Position numbers and translations under genes: made by a program. A stretch of DNA of 11,799 bases from Desulfobacterales bacterium CG23_combo_of_CG06-09_8_20_14_all_52_9. GTDB lineage: Bacteria; Desulfobacterota; Desulfobacteria; Desulfobacterales; UBA2156. The stretch is taken from assembly GCA_002771315.1 (NCBI GenBank), contig PCSF01000049.1, forward strand, positions 23,675 to 35,473, given 5' to 3'. Below the pieces are notes generated by a model. It worked only from the letters and a program-made list of their open reading frames with translations. It was not told the DNA's origin and ran no database searches. Shown one piece after another: positions 7,205 through 11,799 of this stretch; position 1 is the stretch's first letter; the number at the start of each line of letters is the position of its first letter.

Positions 7205-8359
7205 ATGGTATCCAAATTGACGGATGAGCAGATCATGATTCAATCCATGGTGCGCGATTTTGCCCGGGAAGTCATCCTTCCCACCGCCATGGAGCGCGAT
7301 AAGACCCGGGAATTTCCGGCTGCAAACCTTAAAAAATTGGCCGAGTTGGGTCTAATGGGGATGATGGTCCCTGCTGAGTATGATGGTGCCGGGGCCGATG
7401 CCGTGGCGTATGTGTTGGCCCTGTCCGAGATCGCCTATGCATGCGCTTCCACGGCCGTGGTGATGTCCGTTCACAATTCCATCGTCTGTGAAAGCATCCT
7501 GCGCTTCGGGACCGAGGATCAGAAGCAAAAGTATCTCAAGCCCCTGGCCAGGGGGGATTTCATCGGCGCTTTCGCCCTTACCGAGCCCCTTGCCGGTTCC
7601 GATCCGTCCCGACAAACCACTTCGGCAAGGCGGGACGGCGAGCATTACGTCCTCAACGGCACCAAGCGATTCATTACCACCGGAAAAAATGCCGGTCTGG
7701 TCATCGTGACCGCCAAGACCGACCCTGCGGCCCGACACAAGGGTATCAGCGCCTTCATGGTGAAAAAGGGAACGCCGGGCTTTACCGCCGGACCCATGGA
7801 AAACAAGATGGGTCTGTGCGCTTCCGACACCACCGATCTCATCTTCGAAGACTGCCGCATCCCGGTCGAAGATCGGCTGGGTGAAGAGGGAATGGGGTTT
7901 ACCATCGCCATGACCGCGCTGGACTCCGGCCGGATCGGAATCGCCGCCCAGTCGTTGGGCGTGGCTCAGGCAGCCCTGGATGCATCGGTAAAATATGCCA
8001 AAGAACGGGAACAGTTCGGCCAGCCTATCTCGAAGTTTCAGGGAATCCGATGGATGATCGCCGACATGGCCACGGAGATCGAAGCCGCCCGCCAGTTGAT
8101 GCTGTCGGCTGCAGCCATGAAGGACCGTAAGGAGAACTTCACGGCCCAGGCCTCCATGGCCAAGCTTTTTGCCTCGGAGATGGTCAACCGGGTGACCGCA
8201 AAGGCCCTCCAGATCCATGGGGGGTATGGCTTTATCAAGGAATATCCGGTGGAGCGGTTCTACCGGGACGCCCGGGTCTTCACGATTTATGAAGGCACGT
8301 CGGAAATCCAGCGCGTGGTCATTTCCAACCACATTTTACAGGACAAGCGCGCTTTCTAA
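7205..8359 (+). CDS. short-chain acyl-CoA dehydrogenase (butyryl-CoA type)
   Basis: A 384-residue FAD flavoprotein of the acyl-CoA dehydrogenase family (usual length about 380), oxidising an acyl-CoA to the trans-2-enoyl-CoA and passing electrons to ETF. The N-terminal helical domain (1-120) opens with LTDEQIMIQ. The mid-domain has the family signature ALTEPLAGSD (124-133) and the FITTG loop (157-160). The C-terminal helical domain has the REQFGQPISKFQ FAD contact (268-279) and the second signature QIHGGYGFIKEYPVERFYRD (336-355). Catalytic base Glu363 sits in YEGTSEIQ, the position used by short- and medium-chain enzymes rather than isovaleryl-CoA dehydrogenase. With IcmF in the operon, butyryl-CoA is the natural substrate, though isobutyryl-CoA or another short acyl-CoA cannot be excluded. 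No etfAB genes are in the window. Confidence 0.93.
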   Translation: MVSKLTDEQIMIQSMVRDFAREVILPTAMERDKTREFPAANLKKLAELGLMGMMVPAEYDGAGADAVAYVLALSEIAYACASTAVVMSVHNSIVCESILRFGTEDQKQKYLKPLARGDFIGAFALTEPLAGSDPSRQTTSARRDGEHYVLNGTKRFITTGKNAGLVIVTAKTDPAARHKGISAFMVKKGTPGFTAGPMENKMGLCASDTTDLIFEDCRIPVEDRLGEEGMGFTIAMTALDSGRIGIAAQSLGVAQAALDASVKYAKEREQFGQPISKFQGIRWMIADMATEIEAARQLMLSAAAMKDRKENFTAQASMAKLFASEMVNRVTAKALQIHGGYGFIKEYPVERFYRDARVFTIYEGTSEIQRVVISNHILQDKRAF

Positions 8360-8433
8360 ACCCCCTTCCGCTAGGCTTGGTCGGATCGCAAGGCATGAAT
8401 CACTCCTTTTCAAATGGTCCGGAAAGAAGAATA

Positions 8434-8457
8434 GGGCGTTTTGCAGGCGAAACGCCC
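8434..8457. terminator. hairpin between convergent operons
   Basis: GGGCGTTT (8434-8441), 8-base loop, AAACGCCC (8450-8457): a perfect 8-bp stem in the 105-base gap between the convergent acyl-CoA dehydrogenase and receiver-protein genes. On the minus strand it is followed by a pyrimidine-rich TATTCTTCTTTCC. On the plus strand a T-run comes only after about 14 bases (8471-8476). It probably acts in both directions as a shared terminator. Confidence 0.65.
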
Positions 8458-8464
8458 CTAAGGG

Positions 8465-9145
8465 TCATGATTTTTTATCGGTTGATTTTGAGAGACCCGG
8501 ATACATGTTCTCGACGCATTCCGGGCAAAGGCTGTGGCTGAATTCGGCTTCCGAGTGTTCGCGGATGTAATTTTCGATCTGGTTCCAGTACCCATGGTCG
8601 TCCCGGATCTTCTTGCAGGACGCACAGATAGGGAGCAATCCGGAAAGCTTTTTGACTTTGGCTAAGGCTTCTTTGAGCTCTGCGATGAGTTTCTCTTTTT
8701 CCTTCTCGGCTGTTTGTCGCCTGTAAAGCTCTTCCTTTATCCGGTCATGGGCCTGTTTGATGGACAACGCGGAACGAATCCGGGCGAAAAACTCGGTGGT
8801 GTTGATGGGTTTGGTGATAAAATCCGTTGCGCCCGCCTTAAAGCTTTTTTCGATAGCCTCGTTAGCCTCTGCCGCGCCGCCGGTGACCACCAGGACGGGG
8901 ATGTCCCGGGTGGCATCGTTTTCCCGGAGGTGCTTGGTGAATTGATAACCGTCCATGTCCGGCATGATCAGATCGAGGAGTATCAAATCCGGGGTTTCTT
9001 TTTTTACCCATTGACAGCCATCGGCAGCGTTGCTGCATGTCCGGATATTTTGATATCCTTCCTTTTTCAAAATCTTTTTGATAAACCGGAGGCTGGTCGG
9101 ATCATCATCGATGGCAAGGATCGTCATTTGATGAATCGTATTCAT
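8465..9145 (-). CDS. response-regulator receiver protein with CxxC...CxxC tail
   Basis: A 226-residue single-receiver protein. Residues 7-125 are a CheY-like receiver with the acidic cluster Asp13-Asp15, phospho-acceptor Asp58 (LLDLIMPDMDG), Thr88 (VVTGG) and Lys112 (TKP). Residues about 130-166 are charged and heptad-like, a probable coiled coil. The tail (168-215) reads SGLLPICASCKKIRDD...YWNQIENYIREHSEAEFSHSLCPEC, with cysteines 174, 177, 207 and 210. This tail recurs at the C-terminus of many bacterial sensor and receiver proteins and resembles a zinc-binding knuckle; its function is not established as far as I know. There is no HTH, GGDEF or kinase domain, so output is probably protein-protein contact. 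The adjacent ORF 5' extension past 9145 is non-coding-like and rejected. Last gene of the minus-strand cluster, 61 bases after the ACT gene; no histidine kinase is nearby. Confidence 0.9.
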   Translation of the reverse strand: MNTIHQMTILAIDDDPTSLRFIKKILKKEGYQNIRTCSNAADGCQWVKKETPDLILLDLIMPDMDGYQFTKHLRENDATRDIPVLVVTGGAAEANEAIEKSFKAGATDFITKPINTTEFFARIRSALSIKQAHDRIKEELYRRQTAEKEKEKLIAELKEALAKVKKLSGLLPICASCKKIRDDHGYWNQIENYIREHSEAEFSHSLCPECVENMYPGLSKSTDKKS

Positions 9146-9159
9146 GATCGGTGCGAACC

Positions 9160-9167
9160 CCTCCTTT
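9160..9167 (-). promoter_or_regulatory. widely spaced ribosome binding site of the receiver gene
   Basis: On the minus strand AAAGGAGG (9167 down to 9160) is strong but ends 14 bases before the ATG at 9145, longer than usual, and no ATG, GTG or TTG in frame lies between. The next in-frame ATG (MTILAID) is further still. Translation may be less efficient than the strong site suggests. Confidence 0.5.
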
Positions 9168-9206
9168 ACCCGCCAATCGGGTTTCGACCCACCCGGAGTC
9201 TGCGGC

Positions 9207-9686
9207 CTATTGGAAAATTTTGGAGGCAAGCTCGATGTCTTCCGGGCAGAAAACGAACAGGCACTTTTGATCCGGGGAGGAGACGGATCCATAGACATAG
9301 TTGATATTGATTCCCTCTTCCCCAAACTTGGTCGTCACTTCAGCCAGCGCGCCGGGCCGGTTATCCAATTCGATGGCAATGACCGGCATGATATCGAAGA
9401 CATATTCGTATTTGGAGAGCAGATCAATAGCCTTATCGGTCTGATTCACCAAAAGACGGATCAGGGCAAACTCGGCGGAGTCTTTTCTCATGGAATTGTA
9501 GCTTGCAACCGATGCGATCCGCTTGAGGGATTTTCCACGTGCCCTGAACAGCTCCTGAACATAGGCGGAAGCGTCCTGAATCGTGAGAGCATCGATGTTG
9601 ATGTTTTCACCGGCGAGAAGGGAGGCGAGCTTTCCGAGCTCCCCGGGAACATTTTTCATGAAAAGGGAAATCTCTGTTCGAACCAT
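9207..9686 (-). CDS. double ACT-domain protein
   Basis: A 159-residue protein made of two ACT ligand-binding folds and no enzymatic domain. ACT1 starts at residue 3 (EISLFMKNVPGELGKLASLL, turn Pro14-Gly15) and ACT2 at about 101 (PVIAIELDNRPGALAEVTTKF, turn Pro111-Gly112, then GININYVYG). Tandem ACT proteins usually bind amino acids at the dimer interface. ACT1 is interrupted after INIDALTIQD by about 30 extra residues (about 39-68, AYVQELFRARGKSLKRIA...) before its next strand AEFALIRLLV, an unusual insertion rich in Arg and Lys. AAGGAG (9700 down to 9695) lies 8 bases before the ATG, within the cyclase gene, and only one base separates the cyclase stop from this start, so translation is probably coupled. 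Ligand and target unknown; a regulatory partner of the cyclase is an inference from coupling. Confidence 0.85.
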   Translation of the reverse strand: MVRTEISLFMKNVPGELGKLASLLAGENINIDALTIQDASAYVQELFRARGKSLKRIASVASYNSMRKDSAEFALIRLLVNQTDKAIDLLSKYEYVFDIMPVIAIELDNRPGALAEVTTKFGEEGININYVYGSVSSPDQKCLFVFCPEDIELASKIFQ

Positions 9687-9687
9687 G

Positions 9688-11454
9688 TTACGGGCTCCTT
9701 TCAATTTTGCGTTTGAGACGGACCACGCGATGGGCGATGGTCTCCCCGATCCCCGGAATCGTGACCGGTACGGGTTCGGATAAGATCTCTTCCTCGGCCA
9801 GCTCTCGCGTTTTTTCATCGATGAGAACCATGTGGCTGGCCGCCTGTTTTTCCAGCTTGGAGGCCAGGTTTACAGAGTTTCCCAGGTAGGTGAATTCGGT
9901 CTTGATGTAGTTTCCCAGTAGCATGGCGTAAATCTCACCGGTGCTGATTCCGATGCGGACTTGGATATTTTGTTTGGCCATAAAATGCTTTTTTAACTTG
10001 TAGTTTTTGTGCTTCAGTGCGCGAAGAATGTCAAGCCCGCATTTTACGGTGTTCAGCGCTATGGAGGGAAGGATCGTTTTCCCGTGTTCAAAGATGGCCA
10101 TCACCCCATCCCCCAGGAACTTGTCGATGTATCCCCCATACATATAAATGATCAGGCAGATCCGGTCGATGAATTCATCCACCATCTTGACCGTCAGGTC
10201 TTCATCGGAGCGCATCATGATATTGGAAAAATCGACGATGTCCAAAAAAAGAGTGGATGCGGGGATTTTCAACTTGGTGCGGGCTTCTTTGAAAGGATTG
10301 ATGGTCCGTTCCACCCGGTTTCGGATAAAAGCCGCATCCTGATAGACGAGATCCGAAGTCAGCAGCGCCGCGGCCTGATGCGCATCGATCTTTCGTGCGG
10401 CACTGAAGGACCGGACAATGGCGCTTTTCATCCCGTGCACCATGCCGAGACGTGCGGCCTTCCTGAAACAGACCATCGCCGCTTTCTCTTCGTTCATTTC
10501 ATATTGGCAAATTCCAATTTCATAATAGACATCCGTCATCACCCGGTCGGATTCGAGCCCGTTCGCCGTTGCAAATGCCAGGATATCTTCCCCTTTATTC
10601 CGTGTCTGATCGAAAAGATAGATCTTATGAAATGATTTCATAACGATCAGACCCGCAAGGATGCGCTCTTGGAGCATCCCGATTATGGAAAAGTCCGATT
10701 CAAGGGAAATGGCGATCTTCAGGCCTTCGTCTACGGCATTGGTGTCACACAGGTATTCGGCAAGCTCCAATCGGGCGATGGCAAGCCCTTTTTGGTGTTT
10801 GAGCTGGGAAAATAGGTTGATGGCCGTCTCCAGTTCAGCGCGATCCACAGCTTGGATGAGTCCGATTTTTCGATGAACGCAAGAGCAATTGATAAGAGAA
10901 AAGCCATAGGTCAACGCACGGGATGCATCATCCGGGACTTCTCTGTATCGATTCCAAGAGATCTCCTTTTCTTTTGCGGCATACTTTTGCGCCAGATCAT
11001 TTCGATGAAGCAGCAGGTTGACGCTTCCCAGCAGGGAATAGATCTCTCCAATAAAATAGGAAAGCGTGGGATCGGATTGCGCCAGGTCCAGTGCGTCATT
11101 GAGATAGGTGTCGGCATCGGCATAATTACACCGGGCCCGGTGAACATAACCCAATGAAATGAAAATACGCAGTTTCCAGGGCTTCAGCACCGGATCATCG
11201 GCATCCTCGAGGATACACAGCGCTTCATCCAGGAGTTGTTCGGCCCTGGGGAAGAAATAGCATTTTTGTAAAAAAAGATTCTTATACCATCGGATGACGG
11301 CGTCGATCTCCGGGGTTTGAGCGAGTTCTCGGGTTTCATGTTCAAATCGGCTTAAAGCGGAGAGGGTTTCTCCCCGAGATCCCATCAGATCGTAAGTACG
11401 GTAGGTTTCTTCAATGATCCGGATCCGCTCTTTGAGGCCGACTGCATCATTCAT
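9688..11454 (-). CDS. TPR-repeat class III adenylate/guanylate cyclase
   Basis: A 588-residue soluble nucleotide cyclase with no signal peptide or membrane segment visible. Residues about 20-385 are helical TPR-like repeats, for example LGYVHRARCNYADADTYLNDAL (101-122) and YYEIGICQYEMNEEKAAMVCFRKA (310-333). Residues about 398-585 are a class III catalytic domain: metal-binding Asp405 (FLDIVDFS) and Asp449 (KFLGDG), adenine-contacting Lys445, Thr522 in the position of the second purine-binding residue (FTYLGNSVN), and Asn529. The Lys/Thr pair points to ATP, so cAMP is the likely product. The residue that is normally the transition-state Arg is Lys533 (NLASKLE), which could lower activity. The start is chosen at ATG 11454, which has a weak AGG upstream; a TTG at 11481 would add nine residues without a ribosome site. 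First gene of the signalling cluster, 177 bases after the synthetase gene. Confidence 0.9.
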   Translation of the reverse strand: MNDAVGLKERIRIIEETYRTYDLMGSRGETLSALSRFEHETRELAQTPEIDAVIRWYKNLFLQKCYFFPRAEQLLDEALCILEDADDPVLKPWKLRIFISLGYVHRARCNYADADTYLNDALDLAQSDPTLSYFIGEIYSLLGSVNLLLHRNDLAQKYAAKEKEISWNRYREVPDDASRALTYGFSLINCSCVHRKIGLIQAVDRAELETAINLFSQLKHQKGLAIARLELAEYLCDTNAVDEGLKIAISLESDFSIIGMLQERILAGLIVMKSFHKIYLFDQTRNKGEDILAFATANGLESDRVMTDVYYEIGICQYEMNEEKAAMVCFRKAARLGMVHGMKSAIVRSFSAARKIDAHQAAALLTSDLVYQDAAFIRNRVERTINPFKEARTKLKIPASTLFLDIVDFSNIMMRSDEDLTVKMVDEFIDRICLIIYMYGGYIDKFLGDGVMAIFEHGKTILPSIALNTVKCGLDILRALKHKNYKLKKHFMAKQNIQVRIGISTGEIYAMLLGNYIKTEFTYLGNSVNLASKLEKQAASHMVLIDEKTRELAEEEILSEPVPVTIPGIGETIAHRVVRLKRKIERSP

Positions 11455-11496
11455 GATTTTACCTAAGGTAATCGTTTCCAATTTGGCAAAGAAATA

Positions 11497-11502
11497 ATTA
11501 TA
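11497..11502 (-). promoter_or_regulatory. possible -10 of the cyclase operon
   Basis: On the minus strand a perfect TATAAT (11502 down to 11497) lies in an AT-rich stretch about 43 bases before the cyclase start. The -35 region at 17 bases (TTTCTA) is poor, so this would be a weak or activated promoter if real. AT-rich DNA makes chance matches common. Confidence 0.3.
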
Positions 11503-11540
11503 GATAAATATTCTTGTGTTAGAAAAGAGACGCCTTGCAT

Positions 11541-11594
11541 CTGCGGCAATCTCGAAAATCGCTCAATTTAGGTTTTGCTTTTTAATCGCCGCAG
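11541..11594. repeat. long-range inverted repeat in the cyclase upstream gap
   Basis: CTGCGGC (11541-11547) pairs with GCCGCAG (11588-11594), a 7-bp perfect GC-rich stem enclosing 40 AT-rich bases. On the plus strand the right arm runs into six T residues (11595-11600), but no plus-strand gene ends here. On the minus strand it lies between the synthetase stop and the cyclase promoter region, so it might form in the synthetase 3' end or act as a protein site. Weak, because long-loop stems of this size arise by chance. Confidence 0.3.
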
Positions 11595-11631
11595 TTTTTT
11601 GACCCGGGAAATAGGCAAAACCCCGTTTTTT

Positions 11632-11799
11632 TTACTGGGGACCGCCGTAGAGCGCTTTGACTTGGGCGCGATCCGGAGATCCGTCTGTTTTTACCGGGAT
11701 TTCAGAGACGAATTGTACATATTGGGGCTTCTTGTAATTAGCGATACGTTCCCCAACGAATCGGGCGAGTTCTTTAGCTTCGAGTATGGCCCCGGTTCT
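11632..11799 (-). CDS. AMP-forming acyl-CoA synthetase, C-terminal fragment
   Basis: The last 55 codons of a gene entering from the right edge, ending in TAA at 11634-11632. The translation includes ELARFVGERIANYKKPQYV, then FVSEIPVKTDGSPDRAQVKALYGG, which matches the C-terminal subdomain of acyl/aryl-CoA synthetases of the AMP-binding superfamily. These make acyl-CoA from acid, CoA and ATP through an acyl-adenylate. The motif that normally ends GKxxR and carries the adenylation lysine reads DGSPDR here, so that Lys is replaced by Ser (residue 41 of the fragment). The enzyme may activate an acid for the CoA pathway at the left of the window, but the two lie on opposite strands and far apart. 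Substrate cannot be told from the tail. Confidence 0.8.
   Translation of the reverse strand, partial: RTGAILEAKELARFVGERIANYKKPQYVQFVSEIPVKTDGSPDRAQVKALYGGPQ

Noticed and set aside
7352..8332. Open frame of 326 codons on the minus strand opposite the acyl-CoA dehydrogenase
   Set aside because: Same reasoning: a full antisense shadow of a gene with intact family signatures, itself with no domain logic.
9146..9325. 60-codon N-terminal extension of the receiver protein
   Set aside because: It overlaps the end of the ACT gene in another frame and shows no conserved features; the receiver domain begins right after 9145.
9687..9818. 44-codon N-terminal extension of the ACT protein into the cyclase gene
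   Set aside because: It is an out-of-frame reading of the cyclase C-terminus; ATG 9686 has a well-placed AAGGAG.
11455..11481. TTG start adding nine residues to the cyclase
   Set aside because: No ribosome site upstream of the TTG; the ATG at 11454 is preferred, though its own site is weak.
11614..11640. Possible terminator after the acyl-CoA synthetase (CCCC/GGGG then TTTT on the minus strand)
   Set aside because: Only a 4-bp stem with a 12-base loop that includes the stop codon; too weak to call.
1..11799. CRISPR arrays, insertion sequences, tRNA or rRNA genes
   Set aside because: No regularly spaced repeats, transposase-like frames with terminal inverted repeats, or cloverleaf/rRNA segments were seen.

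Overview
The window reads as a chromosomal segment of an anaerobic, mid-GC member of the old deltaproteobacteria (Desulfobacterota: sulfate reducers or syntrophs). This is an inference from gene content, not from a marker gene. The basis is a clustered CoA-thioester pathway with its own TetR regulator, a fused B12-dependent acyl-CoA mutase, and a response regulator ending in a CxxC...CxxC tail. There are no RNA genes, CRISPR arrays, insertion sequences or phage genes.

Left part (1-8359, + strand). A 393-base non-coding leader holds two identical 20-base near-palindromes exactly 100 bases apart, each beside a promoter-like motif, one pointing each way. It precedes a co-directional cluster: TetR regulator (394-1065), fused isobutyryl-CoA mutase IcmF (1129-4407), thiolase (4465-5646), 3-hydroxybutyryl-CoA dehydrogenase (5673-6524), an XRE-cupin regulator (6582-7133) and an acyl-CoA dehydrogenase (7205-8359). 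The intergenic gaps are 26-71 bases and most genes have clear Shine-Dalgarno sites. In order the enzymes would run isobutyryl-CoA <-> butyryl-CoA -> crotonyl-CoA -> [hydration, gene not in window] -> 3-hydroxybutyryl-CoA -> acetoacetyl-CoA -> 2 acetyl-CoA. The mutase carries the Phe/Gln pair typical of isobutyryl-CoA specificity. The cluster therefore looks like an isobutyrate/valine (or butyrate) oxidation operon, or its reverse, repressed by the TetR protein and probably relieved by an acyl-CoA.

Centre (8360-8464). A GC-rich hairpin separates the + strand cluster from a convergent - strand cluster.

Right part (8465-11799, - strand). In transcription order: the last 55 codons of an AMP-forming acyl-CoA synthetase (11632-11799, cut by the window edge), a TPR-type class III nucleotide cyclase (9688-11454), a double-ACT protein (9207-9686, one base after the cyclase stop), and a receiver-domain protein with a coiled coil and four-cysteine tail (8465-9145). 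The last three look like a co-transcribed signalling module. Oddities are a Lys in place of the usual transition-state Arg in the cyclase, an insertion of about 30 residues in the first ACT domain, and loss of the usual catalytic Lys in the synthetase tail. The cyclase/ACT/receiver set is the best candidate for something undescribed. The IcmF operon is well explained by known biochemistry but has an unusually clean regulatory region.
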